Shown here: one piece after another, positions 15,951 to 24,562 of the stretch
Layout: each line of letters opens with the position of its first letter
How positions within the stretch are numbered: position 1 is the first letter of the stretch
Source: Planctomycetota bacterium
GTDB lineage: Bacteria > Planctomycetota > JACQVV01 > JASMLP01
Assembly: GCA_030748635.1 (NCBI GenBank)
Contig: JASMLP010000121.1
Location: 1 to 32,336 of the forward strand
Direction: 5' to 3'
Length of the DNA: 32,336 nt
Position numbers and translations under genes: made by a program
The notes under the pieces: generated by a model
What the model was told of the DNA's origin: nothing
The model's database searches: none
The model's input: the letters and a program-made list of their open reading frames with translations, nothing else

Positions 15951-16114
15951 AATCTTTCGTGGAACGAGAACTTCCATCGCAAGGGGAGTCGGGAGGGAAT
16001 CTCCGCATGAGCGAACAGGCTCCTGGTCTTCCAGTCGATCTTCATGAGACTTTCCGCTCGAGGAGAAAATCAGAAACCGGGATCCTCGCGGCCTTTTACC
16101 AAACCAAAAACCGT

Positions 16115-17224
16115 TCAGTTATTTTTTCTTCGGGGTGTCGTTCCGGGTTCGAAAAAATCACCTCGAGACCCCTCTTCTTCGAAACCCGCCTCACGCTGCG
16201 GATCGAAAATAGCTGACCGTTTCCCCGAAGACTCTCTCGCAAATCCCGACTTCTTGAAACCGTAACGTTTGATCCGAAGTACACGCAAGATCAGCGAAGA
16301 ATACGGAGAAAGTTCCACGCTCTTGGAAGTCGGCTTCGTGTCCAACGACTCCTCTCCTGAGTCGGGCGTCTTGCCAGGTAAGGACGATTTCGGTGAGACC
16401 CGAGGGATCTCGTTGGTTGAACTTTTTTCGGGGCTCGAAGGAGATTCTTTTGCCACCGCGGGGGCCTTCGGTCTGGGCATAAATTCTCCAGATACGGCCT
16501 TGAGGCCGAAACGCCGAATCCAGTTTCCATGCTCCGACTTCGAGGTCGCTTCGGTCCCCTTCGCGGTCGCTTCGGTCACCTTCGGTTCCGGTGACGATAC
16601 CGATGGAACCTTTGGCACCCATTCTCCACTTTTTTCAACATCCCCAGACCGCTCGGCAAAATCGGGCGCATCCTGTTGGGTGGAGGGTTTCGGCGGTTCA
16701 AATCCAGAGGCTTTGAACCCGATTCGACGGATCCATTCTGTGCGGCGCAAAAGAGATTCCCGTTCCGCGGCAACCTCTTTCTTTTCGACCACCGCCTCCT
16801 GCAAGTCAGGCCAAACCCTCTTCCAACGATCGACCAGAATCTGATGGTCGATAAAAAGAGTCGATCCGGGATTGGAGGAGGAGTCAGAAGTGCCCGCTTT
16901 CATAATGATGAGCGCCCCGCTCACCTCGACCTGCCCTTCCTGGGGCAGAGGAGATTTCGAATACAAAACCACCTGTACCGAATCCACATCGATGTAGGCG
17001 ACATGCGGATGGGATGCCATATTCAACACGAAATGCTGGAGGGGACGAATCGAAAGAGCTCCCTCCAAAATGATGCGCTTTCCCCTATGTTGCTGAAGCT
17101 CCGAAGATTCGGATAGACGAACATACTCCTCACCACCTCCGGCTGAGGAGGGAGGTCCCGCTTGGCACCCGAGCATCGCTACCCAAAGCGAGATGCTCGC
17201 CACGCATGTCCAGCACCGAATCAT
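16115..17224 (-). CDS. Putative lipoprotein with a thrice-repeated basic motif
   Basis: A 369-aa protein of unknown function. Seen: a signal-like N-terminus MIRCWTCVASISLWVAML ending in LGC (Cys20), a plausible though imperfect lipobox; a globular, probably beta-rich domain at about 35-110 (RGKRIILEGALSIRPLQHF, YIDVDSVQVVLY, GQVEVSGALIIM) that could be an OB-like fold; then a long Ser/Pro/Lys/Glu-rich region holding three similar motifs: WIRRIGFKASGF (164-175), WIRRFGLKA (235-243) and RIKRYGFKKSGF (317-328). The ATG overlaps the aminotransferase stop by 4 nt (ATGA), so it is the last gene of the sugar operon. It may be an envelope anchor or accessory for the glycan made by its neighbours; that is inference. 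Confidence 0.68.
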   Translation of the reverse strand: MIRCWTCVASISLWVAMLGCQAGPPSSAGGGEEYVRLSESSELQQHRGKRIILEGALSIRPLQHFVLNMASHPHVAYIDVDSVQVVLYSKSPLPQEGQVEVSGALIIMKAGTSDSSSNPGSTLFIDHQILVDRWKRVWPDLQEAVVEKKEVAAERESLLRRTEWIRRIGFKASGFEPPKPSTQQDAPDFAERSGDVEKSGEWVPKVPSVSSPEPKVTEATAKGTEATSKSEHGNWIRRFGLKAVSGEFMPRPKAPAVAKESPSSPEKSSTNEIPRVSPKSSLPGKTPDSGEESLDTKPTSKSVELSPYSSLILRVLRIKRYGFKKSGFARESSGKRSAIFDPQREAGFEEEGSRGDFFEPGTTPRRKNN

Positions 17225-18372
17225 GGCATTACCTTCCAACCATATTCTACAGCATCCATAGCCCGGACCAAACGGTCCAAAATTTCAGAAATTTCTTCTG
17301 CCCCCAATTCGTGGTGGAACGGAAGAGCTAGCAAGCGCCGACCGGCCTCTTCCGTAACGGGGAAATCACCTTCCTTCGATCCCGTTGCTTCTCGAATATG
17401 CGGAAACAGGTGCAATGGAGGAAAATACGCTGCCGAGGCGACACCCTGGGTAAACAGATGCGCGCGAACCAGATCCCGATCCAGAGATGGAGGCAACCAG
17501 ACAGGGAACACAAACCACGATCGTCTGGTATCTACCGATTCCGAGAGAGGCTCGATAGCAGGGAACGAATCCAACTGTTTACAATATTCCTGCGCGACAA
17601 CGGTACGCCTGGATAGGATCTCTCCCAGGCGATCCATCTGAGCCGATCCCAGCGCCCCGGATAATTCACTCATGCGATAGTTGTATCCGAGTTCTTCATG
17701 AGCCAACCAATCGCCGCCAGCGACTCGACCGTGATTGCGTAAACGCCGGGCGCGTTCGGCGTATTCCCGATCCCCGGTTACGACCATCCCCCCTTCCCCC
17801 GTGGTGATCTGCTTGTTGGGGTAAAAAGCGAAGGTGGCAAGATCTCCGAAGGAACCAGCGGGGCACCCCTTATCGATCGCGCCGATCGCTTCACAGGCAT
17901 CTTCAAGCAAGGTCACACCGGACTCATTTGCGATCTCTCTCAACTCGGTCATTCCCGCCGCCGAACCGAAAATATCTACTCCGAGAATTCCACGAGTCTT
18001 TGGACCGATCGCTCGACGAACCGCGTCGGTATCGAGATTCAAAGTGACTGGATCTACATCCACAAAGACAGGTCGTGCTCCCTCATAGAGCAAACAGTTG
18101 GTGCTAGCGATGAAGCTGAACGGAGTTGTAATGATCTCATCCTCATCTCCGTCCCCCCATCCCAGAATCCGAACGCAAAGATGAAGCGCGGAAGTGCCGG
18201 AGTTGGTCGCGATACCGTGCGAAACCCCCGCCCCAACGGCGACCTGATCCTCGAACCGCTCCACCCAGGGACCAAGCGCCAGTGTCGCCCCCTCGAGGAC
18301 TCTCCCCACAGCCGAACGTTCATGATCGGAGAGATCGGGACCTGACAGATGGAATTCGAGGGGAACACTCAT
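17221..18372 (-). CDS. DegT/DnrJ/EryC1/StrS-family sugar aminotransferase
   Basis: PLP-dependent aminotransferase of 383 aa that aminates a nucleotide-linked keto sugar. Seen: NSGTSALHL at 58-66, FSFIASTNCLLYEGARPVFVD, LLEDACEAIGA with Asp158, the PLP lysine Lys187 in FAFYPNKQITTGEGG, and LGYNYRMSEL. These are typical of the PglE/PseC group. It starts in ATGA overlap with the 4,6-dehydratase gene, which most likely supplies its 4-keto substrate, and its own stop overlaps the lipoprotein gene. The product is probably a UDP-4-amino-4,6-dideoxy sugar. Which stereoisomer is made cannot be read from sequence. Confidence 0.9.
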   Translation of the reverse strand: MSVPLEFHLSGPDLSDHERSAVGRVLEGATLALGPWVERFEDQVAVGAGVSHGIATNSGTSALHLCVRILGWGDGDEDEIITTPFSFIASTNCLLYEGARPVFVDVDPVTLNLDTDAVRRAIGPKTRGILGVDIFGSAAGMTELREIANESGVTLLEDACEAIGAIDKGCPAGSFGDLATFAFYPNKQITTGEGGMVVTGDREYAERARRLRNHGRVAGGDWLAHEELGYNYRMSELSGALGSAQMDRLGEILSRRTVVAQEYCKQLDSFPAIEPLSESVDTRRSWFVFPVWLPPSLDRDLVRAHLFTQGVASAAYFPPLHLFPHIREATGSKEGDFPVTEEAGRRLLALPFHHELGAEEISEILDRLVRAMDAVEYGWKVMP

Positions 18373-19385
18373 GACAACTTGAACAGACCCGCATCTCGCA
18401 GCAACGTACGAATGCCCTCGACATCCAGAAGGGGAGCCCGGTCGGACAAATACTCCTCCGGCGCAATGGGCTCGCCTGAACCCAGCACGTGAGACGGAGG
18501 AATCACAAAAACCTCATCACCCATCTCGGCTCGTTCGGCTTCCTCCGCGGTCATGAGCGCCTCGTGCAACTTCTCTCCTGGCCGTTTCCCGATCGTTTTG
18601 ATCTCAACACCACTAGGATCTAAATTCAAAACAGAGGACCACTCCTCAACCAATACCTGAAGTAAGTCACAAACTTTCAACGCGGGCATGCGAAGAATAA
18701 ACATCTCCCCACCCCGAGACTGGCAAAGCGCCTCCAGGACGAGTCCCACGGCCTTGGGTATGGGCATCATGAAACGAGTCATCGCGGGATCGGTCAACGT
18801 CACTGGCCCACCACGCTGCACCTGCTTACGAACCAACTGCGTAATCGATCCACGCGACCCGAGAACATTTCCAAAACGGACAGAACAGAGGACGTGACCT
18901 TTTGTCCAGGACTGACTGGAAGAGACGATTTTCTCCGCTAAAAGCTTGGTCGCCCCCATGGTACTGACTGGACTGACCGCTTTATCCGTACTGATCGTAA
19001 CCACCCTCTTCACACCGGCCTCCAGGGCAGCCTGCAACACCTGTTGAGTGCCGTACACATTCGTCTGTACCGCTTCGAATGGGTTGTATTCGCAACTTGG
19101 AACATGCTTCAGCGCCGCAGCGTGAAACACATAGTCGATCCCCTGCATCGCGCGGCGGAGCCTGGATCCATCTCGTACATCTCCAATCAGATAACGCAAA
19201 TTGGACCGACTTCCGAGTTCCTCCTGTAAATGATATTGCTTGGTCTCATCCCGGGAGAAAATACGCACGACAACAGCTCCAAGATCTAGCAACTGACGCA
19301 CAATTTCAGATCCGATAGACCCCGTACCACCGGTAACGAGAAAGGAAGACTCACGAAAAAATTCGGGGGACATCGAACGCATCAT
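18369..19385 (-). CDS. UDP-GlcNAc 4,6-dehydratase, soluble PglF/WbpM/CapD-type
   Basis: Extended SDR of 338 aa. Seen: GGTGSIGSE at 19-27, FHAAALKHVPSCEYNPFEA, TNVYGTQQVL, VVTISTDKAVSPVSTMGATK with Thr133-Asp134-Lys135, and Lys147. The residue before GATK is Met143. From knowledge of the family, Met here marks the PglF/WbpM type, whereas PseB/FlaA1 have Tyr, so the product is more likely the bacillosamine-pathway 4-keto sugar. The N-terminal membrane domain of WbpM/PglF is absent. The start at 19385 overlaps the glycosyltransferase stop (ATGA); an ATG four codons later is also possible. The stop overlaps the aminotransferase start. Confidence 0.88.
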   Translation of the reverse strand: MMRSMSPEFFRESSFLVTGGTGSIGSEIVRQLLDLGAVVVRIFSRDETKQYHLQEELGSRSNLRYLIGDVRDGSRLRRAMQGIDYVFHAAALKHVPSCEYNPFEAVQTNVYGTQQVLQAALEAGVKRVVTISTDKAVSPVSTMGATKLLAEKIVSSSQSWTKGHVLCSVRFGNVLGSRGSITQLVRKQVQRGGPVTLTDPAMTRFMMPIPKAVGLVLEALCQSRGGEMFILRMPALKVCDLLQVLVEEWSSVLNLDPSGVEIKTIGKRPGEKLHEALMTAEEAERAEMGDEVFVIPPSHVLGSGEPIAPEEYLSDRAPLLDVEGIRTLLRDAGLFKLS

Positions 19386-20383
19386 GAACTCCTGACATCA
19401 AGGGCTTGTAGAAAAACAGGGGATATCGCTTCCTTCGACCAGTGACCCACCGCGCGCTCTCTTGCTGCGCGACCCATTCGAACCCGCAAATCTTCATCAT
19501 TGGCAAGTGCCCGGAACGCTCGCCTCCAGCCTTCGGAATCCGAAGCGACAAAACCGGTTTCCCCGTCGATAACGATATCTCGGTTGACCCCTACCGGACT
19601 GACGACACAAGGAAGACCCGTTGCCATGTAGAGAAGAGCTTTCATGCCACATTTCCCCCGGGTCCAGGTATTGTCAGGAAGTGGCATCACCCCGGCATCA
19701 AATGAGCGAAGAATCGGAACCTCCCGGTCTGAACTCCACTCGGTAAATTGGAATGAAAGGCCAGAAGGTGAGTCCAATCCCTCAGAACTCCCACTGACAG
19801 CATGAAGGAGATAGCTCCTTTCCTGTTCCATTGGAGCCGGAAAATCTTGCAAAAGTGTTCTTAGATAGGTGTTCGTACTGGTACTTCCAATCCACCCCAA
19901 AACGAAAGGAGAATCGTGATCGATTCTTTTCGCCTCGGAAGGGGGAGAATAGTGTTCCGTATCGACCACAGTCGGAAGCAATTGAACCGGAGAGTCACAC
20001 ACATCACGAGCCACCCCCGCAAGGTAGGAATTTCCGGCCAACACCAGATCGGCCGACCGAACCGTTCTTTCAAACCGCTTCCTCAATCGCAAGGAAGGTG
20101 TTCCATCATCTTTGCACCAGACAGCGTCGTCCACATCATAGATCAAGCGTCGCGCTCGCTTACGAAGCCGCTTCAAATAGATCCGCCGCAGTAGACGTTT
20201 CTGCACGATAACCACATCGGCTCCCTGCGCGCACTCGAGAACCATTCCAAACCGAACTCCACGTCGAGCCAGAAAGATCGTCTGAACAGTCACTCCCCGA
20301 GATTCAAGGTCGGGAAGAAATTGAGCAATTCGATACCGATAGCTTGGTTTTCTCCTTCGGCTGGTCAAAACCAATATCTTCAT
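19382..20383 (-). CDS. GT4-like glycosyltransferase
   Basis: GT-B fold glycosyltransferase of 333 aa (346 if a GTG at 20422 is used). Seen: MKILVLTSRRRKPSYRYRIAQFLPDLESRG opening, YDVDDAVWC in the first domain, VLGWIGSTSTNTYLR at the domain junction, and GKCGMKALLYMATGLPCVVSPVGVNRDIV with the C-terminal donor-binding GETGFVA. These resemble group-1 glycosyltransferases acting on NDP-sugars. The ATG at 20383 fits the family start; the GTG at 20422 has GAGAGGAG just upstream, but with short spacing. It is first in the four-gene operon, so it probably transfers the amino sugar made by the next two genes or a sugar next to it. Acceptor unknown. Confidence 0.85.
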   Translation of the reverse strand: MKILVLTSRRRKPSYRYRIAQFLPDLESRGVTVQTIFLARRGVRFGMVLECAQGADVVIVQKRLLRRIYLKRLRKRARRLIYDVDDAVWCKDDGTPSLRLRKRFERTVRSADLVLAGNSYLAGVARDVCDSPVQLLPTVVDTEHYSPPSEAKRIDHDSPFVLGWIGSTSTNTYLRTLLQDFPAPMEQERSYLLHAVSGSSEGLDSPSGLSFQFTEWSSDREVPILRSFDAGVMPLPDNTWTRGKCGMKALLYMATGLPCVVSPVGVNRDIVIDGETGFVASDSEGWRRAFRALANDEDLRVRMGRAARERAVGHWSKEAISPVFLQALDVRSS

Positions 20384-20552
20384 GGGCGCATAGCATACAG
20401 TTCCTTTGAGCTTTTCGTCCACCGCTCCTCTCGCTCTTCTAGTTCCCCAGAAGATGAATTTCCATTCCCCCAGGAACAGCCTGACAGGGATTCCGAGATT
20501 CGTAGCCGAAAATTTTGCGGATTCTCCAGTTCAACATCCCCCTTTCAGTAGG

Positions 20553-20582
20553 TTGACCCATCCCGAACCCGATCCCTACAAT
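20553..20582 (+). promoter_or_regulatory. Sigma70-like promoter of the MBL-STAS gene
   Basis: TTGACC at 20553-20558, an 18-nt spacer and TACAAT at 20577-20582 give two 5-of-6 matches to the consensus. Transcription would start near 20589, about 30 nt before the ATG at 20618. It lies in the divergent gap 20384-20617, where I found no equally good minus-strand promoter. Confidence 0.6.
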
Positions 20583-20617
20583 GAAGTGGGGAAGAAAAAA
20601 CAGAGGCCTAACTGGTA

Positions 20618-21814
20618 ATGAAAGTCAAATTTTGGGGTACACGCGGTTCGATCCCCACTCCCGAACCCGAATTCATGAAATACGGGGGAAACACCTCCTG
20701 TGTCGAGATCAGAACGTCTGCTGGCGAACTGATCATTCTGGATGCGGGAACAGGAATCCGGCGACTTGGACTCTCTCTTCTCGAAGACCCCGAATTTCGT
20801 GATCGTGGCCATATCTTTATCTCGCACTATCACTGGGATCATATTCAGGGTTTTCCTTTCTTCACGCCCGCCTTTCTCAAAAGCAATAAGTTCCACATAT
20901 ACGGACAGTTCAAGGTCGACGGAAGGCTCTTTGACGTCCTCAACGGCCAGATGGCCAATCTCTATTTTCCGATCCGAATGGATGGGATGCGCAGCCAGAT
21001 CAGTTTTCACGAACTGATCGAACAGGAAGTCACGATCGGCGATACCATCATCCGAACCGGACACCTGAATCACCCGCAGGGAAATCTCGGATTCAGGATC
21101 GAAGATCCCGACGGCATCGTTGCCTATGTCACCGACACCGAGCATCCCGAAGAAGGTCTCGACGAGAAGGTTCTCGAAATCGCGGCGGATGCGGATCTTT
21201 TCATTTACGACGCCATGTTCACACCTGAAGAGTATCCGAACCACCGGGGTTGGGGACACAGCACCTGGGAGACCGGGGTCCAACTGGCAAAAGCCGCGGG
21301 AGCAAAACGCCTGGCCCTATTCCACCACGATCCCAAAAAAGACGACCTGACCATCGATCAAATAGTCAGTCTCGCTCAGATTCAGTTCCCCAACACCTTT
21401 GCGTGCGAGAGGGACCAGGAGATCTTCATTCATTCGACCACCGATGTCTCCTCCAACGCGACTCCTCCAACCCTCTCCTCCATCTTGCGGACCAAACACC
21501 GCATTCAATCCGTGGACAAAACAGTTACCGTCCGCCCCTCCTCCTTCATTGAACATTTCATCTCCGAATCTTTTCTCAGCGATGTGTGTGCACAGATTTC
21601 CCACGACATCCAGGAAGTCATCCTAGACTTTTCGACCCTCCAGGAGATCGACAGCCTCGCCCTAGGAACCCTGGCGCAAATCCTCGAAAAATGCGAATCC
21701 GCGGGAGCGACTCTTTCCATCGTCCATGCGAGCGACTTGATCCGAGACGTCCTGGAAATTACCCGATTTTCCCAGGTCATCCAGATCGTAGACGCTCCCG
21801 GTCAAGCCGTCTGA
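20618..21814 (+). CDS. Metallo-beta-lactamase-fold hydrolase fused to a STAS domain
   Basis: A 398-aa cytoplasmic protein. Seen: residues 1-270 form an MBL-fold hydrolase starting MKVKFWGTRGSIPTPEPEFMKYGGNTSCVE style, with the metal motif His70-x-His72-x-Asp74-His75, His152, Asp173 and His236, like RNase Z/phosphodiesterase-type MBL proteins. Residues about 300-395 form a STAS domain (VILDFSTLQEIDSLALGTL, then CESAGATLSIVHASDLIRDVL), as in anti-anti-sigma factors. In the segment usually DSSGLG it reads DSLALG, so the second serine, the usual phosphosite, appears to be replaced by Leu347. The fusion suggests a hydrolase of a small-molecule or cyclic-nucleotide signal linked to partner-switch regulation. 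It has its own promoter, and its 3' end overlaps the convergent VWA gene. Confidence 0.86.
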   Translation: MKVKFWGTRGSIPTPEPEFMKYGGNTSCVEIRTSAGELIILDAGTGIRRLGLSLLEDPEFRDRGHIFISHYHWDHIQGFPFFTPAFLKSNKFHIYGQFKVDGRLFDVLNGQMANLYFPIRMDGMRSQISFHELIEQEVTIGDTIIRTGHLNHPQGNLGFRIEDPDGIVAYVTDTEHPEEGLDEKVLEIAADADLFIYDAMFTPEEYPNHRGWGHSTWETGVQLAKAAGAKRLALFHHDPKKDDLTIDQIVSLAQIQFPNTFACERDQEIFIHSTTDVSSNATPPTLSSILRTKHRIQSVDKTVTVRPSSFIEHFISESFLSDVCAQISHDIQEVILDFSTLQEIDSLALGTLAQILEKCESAGATLSIVHASDLIRDVLEITRFSQVIQIVDAPGQAV

Positions 21815-24371
21815 ACATTCGATCCCAGAATCCTCGCCCCCCCCACCCCGCGAGGAGAATAACCAGCCCGGCAATCGCGAGCCCAGGCCGAAGATCCAGT
21901 CGAGAACCTCCGCCAGCGATCCGCGAACTTCGCAAAAGATCGATCTCATCATCCACCCGGCCACCCGTCTCCCGAGCGACCCACTCCAATAACTCCCTAT
22001 CTGGCCGAGTATCGGCCATCTCCATCTCATAGGGATGAACCAGAACACGACGAAGTCGACGCACCCCTCCAGCATCACGCACGATCAATTGGACCGGATG
22101 AGTCCCGACCTTCATCGGAACTGGACGACTTTTCCAGCGATCGGTCGCGAAGAGTTGTAAAGGGATCTCACCGCCCACCCCAGGGACTCGCAGGGAAACG
22201 CGAGGAGTGGTTTGCCCCTCCCCCGGAACTTCACGACGAGCGGCTCGAAAAATCATACCGTCTGGAGTCGAAAAACTTTGGACTTGAAAATCGGTCCGGA
22301 CCTGACCGGTTCGGACCCAGGAGATGAGATGCCCCCAGAACAGTCCCGCATCTCTCCAGCGAGTCCAGGGCTCGCTCCAGAAACCCGCCGGTTCCGAAGT
22401 AAACGCCATGACTCGCCCCAACCCAACCGACCACATCGCCACAAGGGGCTCTTGGAGCTCACCCACCCTCGCGGCCACCACAGCGCCCACTTTGGGAGAA
22501 GTCCGATCGTACCCCTGCAGAGGGGGAGCTTTCTGAGGAACCCGTCCCCTCCACAGGGTGACATCTGGCTCCATGGAGACCGAACTGGACCCCCTGCGAA
22601 TCAATTCCCCTGAAGTACTGCGTACATCACGCCTAAATATCTCACTAAGATCTTGCAGATCAGATACCCGGTAAAAACGTCCTCCGCTATTCAAGGAAGC
22701 CGAGCGCAACGAATCGATACCCACCGAATGATTGTCTTGCGAACCCAAAACCACCGCGCTCAAGCTGATTCGAAGTCGATCGATTTCGCTACGGATTGTC
22801 TCGAACGATTCATCGGTCACTCCATCCGAGAGCAAGAGAAGATGCCGAATAGGAGCTTCCGTTTCTCGCAGGAGTTCAACCCCACGTTCGAGAGCAGGAA
22901 CAATCCGGGTTCCCCCCTGAGCCGTCCCCAAATCCACGCTCAATAAACGATCCCGATCGGCTTCCTGTTCTACCGGTGTCAAAGAGAATAATACGGAAGG
23001 TTTCAAATTGAATGCAATCAAACCGGCAGAGTCTCCCTTGTGAAGAAAGCCGACCAATTGCCGAAACCCGAACGAAGCCTGTTCGAGTTTCTCGCCCGCC
23101 ATCGACCCCGACCGATCCAGAATTACGACCACTGCTACCCCTCGGTTCTGAGGCTTCCTAGGAAGAACCCATACCGGCGAAACCGTTTCCAGTGGAGTCC
23201 GATCCCATCCACCCGCGCCAAACCCTTTTTCACCTCCACACAACAAAAGCCCTCCACCCAGAACCTCCACATAATCTCGAAGCGCCTGGAAAGTCGACGT
23301 TCCAAGCTGAGCTCCCTCTACCCCCTCCAGGATCACCATTTCATAACCCGCTAACAGACCCAGGTCCACAGTGGAGTCCTGCGGATTGTGTAGGGTGACA
23401 TCCAACTCCTCGCGTTCCTGAAGCCCTTTCGTGAACGCGTTTCCTCGAACATCATTCCCCAAAACGAGAACACGCCCCGGGTCCGCCGGCAAGATCCAGG
23501 CCGGATAGAAATTGTTATCGGGAAACGGATCTCGCCTTCCGTCCACAAGCTGAGCCTGCGCCGTGAATTGAGCTCCGCCCGAATCGATTTCGACCCAGAA
23601 ATCACAAAACCTCACCGCACCCGCCGTCAAGGCCAAGCGCTGAATACCCAGTTCCTGACGCCCGCCCTGGGCCAGCAAACGGACCTGAGCTTCCACATCT
23701 CCTCCGCATCGAACGGAAACCCGAACCCGGACCCGCTCTCCGGCTGCGGCCTGTGCAGGAACGTCTACCCCCAGTATCGCCAGATCGTGTTCTCCCGGGT
23801 AGGTATCGGCAACAAATGGATGTATGCGGATTCCTCTCCGTCCTAGATCCATGATCAGATGACGAACGCGCTCCGAATCTCGGCACCGACCATCACTCCA
23901 GAGATACACATCACCCCCGGCAGGAAGCCAGCTTGACAACTGCTCGAGCGCTCCACCGAGATCGGTAATCTCCACCCCAGTGGTCAAGCCATCGAGGGCG
24001 ATAACGCTCCTCTCCGAAGTCGGCGAACGGAATTCACGCAAAACAACGACTCGCCGCCCAAAAGCCATCACCCCCAATCGGTCCTCAGGTTCAAGGAAGT
24101 CGGAAGCCTCTTTCACCCACTTCTGGATCGTTTCATCCACCGAATTCCCCAGAACGGGTCGATGAGATTCAGAAACATCGATCAAGAGGACCACACGCCG
24201 TCCTGGAGAACCTCTCTCCCATACGGGTTGGGCGAGGGCCAAAACAGCCAGAAAGACCGTCATCCCACCGAACAGGATCTCCGTGCGGGGAGCGCCCCGT
24301 CTTCGCAGGACCCCGAGCCAGACCAGGACGGGACCCGCAACCAGAAAGTAGAGAGGTTCGAGAAAATACAT
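21777..24371 (-). CDS. Membrane protein with two VWA domains and a GATase-1-like segment
   Basis: An 864-aa protein of the BatA/VWA-glutamine-amidotransferase-like type. Seen: two N-terminal membrane helices (about 3-21 and 33-50); a first VWA domain with MIDAS DVSES at 65-69; a beta-rich part to about 290; a class-I-amidotransferase-like fold around 300-403 (VLVLGND, then YVEVLGGGLLLCGGEKG) with no clear catalytic triad; a second VWA with DRSGS at 419-423 and LLLLSDGVTD; and a last membrane helix near 836-856. The start at 24371 is chosen because MYFLEPLYFLVAGPVLVWLG is the typical opening; the frame is open 42 codons upstream. Probably an envelope-anchored protein-interaction machine related to Bat proteins. 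Its 3' end overlaps the MBL-STAS gene by 38 nt. Confidence 0.87.
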   Translation of the reverse strand: MYFLEPLYFLVAGPVLVWLGVLRRRGAPRTEILFGGMTVFLAVLALAQPVWERGSPGRRVVLLIDVSESHRPVLGNSVDETIQKWVKEASDFLEPEDRLGVMAFGRRVVVLREFRSPTSERSVIALDGLTTGVEITDLGGALEQLSSWLPAGGDVYLWSDGRCRDSERVRHLIMDLGRRGIRIHPFVADTYPGEHDLAILGVDVPAQAAAGERVRVRVSVRCGGDVEAQVRLLAQGGRQELGIQRLALTAGAVRFCDFWVEIDSGGAQFTAQAQLVDGRRDPFPDNNFYPAWILPADPGRVLVLGNDVRGNAFTKGLQEREELDVTLHNPQDSTVDLGLLAGYEMVILEGVEGAQLGTSTFQALRDYVEVLGGGLLLCGGEKGFGAGGWDRTPLETVSPVWVLPRKPQNRGVAVVVILDRSGSMAGEKLEQASFGFRQLVGFLHKGDSAGLIAFNLKPSVLFSLTPVEQEADRDRLLSVDLGTAQGGTRIVPALERGVELLRETEAPIRHLLLLSDGVTDESFETIRSEIDRLRISLSAVVLGSQDNHSVGIDSLRSASLNSGGRFYRVSDLQDLSEIFRRDVRSTSGELIRRGSSSVSMEPDVTLWRGRVPQKAPPLQGYDRTSPKVGAVVAARVGELQEPLVAMWSVGLGRVMAFTSEPAGFWSEPWTRWRDAGLFWGHLISWVRTGQVRTDFQVQSFSTPDGMIFRAARREVPGEGQTTPRVSLRVPGVGGEIPLQLFATDRWKSRPVPMKVGTHPVQLIVRDAGGVRRLRRVLVHPYEMEMADTRPDRELLEWVARETGGRVDDEIDLLRSSRIAGGGSRLDLRPGLAIAGLVILLAGWGGRGFWDRMFRRLDRERLRSG

Positions 24372-24444
24372 GGACTCATTCTTAGTGTATCGTGTTCTGC
24401 CCAGGAACCGAGTCTCGAAACGTAATTCCTGTCTCCAGCCAACG

Positions 24445-24472
24445 TTGCCTCCCCGAATGACCCTGGTATACT
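24445..24472 (+). promoter_or_regulatory. Sigma70-like promoter upstream of the coiled-coil membrane protein
   Basis: TTGCCT at 24445-24450, a 16-nt spacer and TATACT at 24467-24472, 90 nt before the ATG at 24563. It lies in the divergent gap 24372-24562. The -10 is 5 of 6 and the -35 is 4 of 6. Confidence 0.45.
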
Positions 24473-24562
24473 CCGCCCGATCGGTCCCTACTCGCAAGTT
24501 TCCGCCTATCCGATCCGTGCTTCCCCATCCCCCTTATATCCCCCGGAACGAGATCCAACCCC

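Noticed and set aside
16544-16577. Two copies of GGTCGCTTCGGTC close together as a possible DNA repeat element
   Set aside because: They encode the TEAT-type low-complexity part of the lipoprotein, so the repeat is explained by coding sequence.
20576-21283. 235-aa minus-strand ORF
   Set aside because: Antisense to the MBL domain that carries the full metal-binding motif; it would also cover the predicted promoter of that gene.
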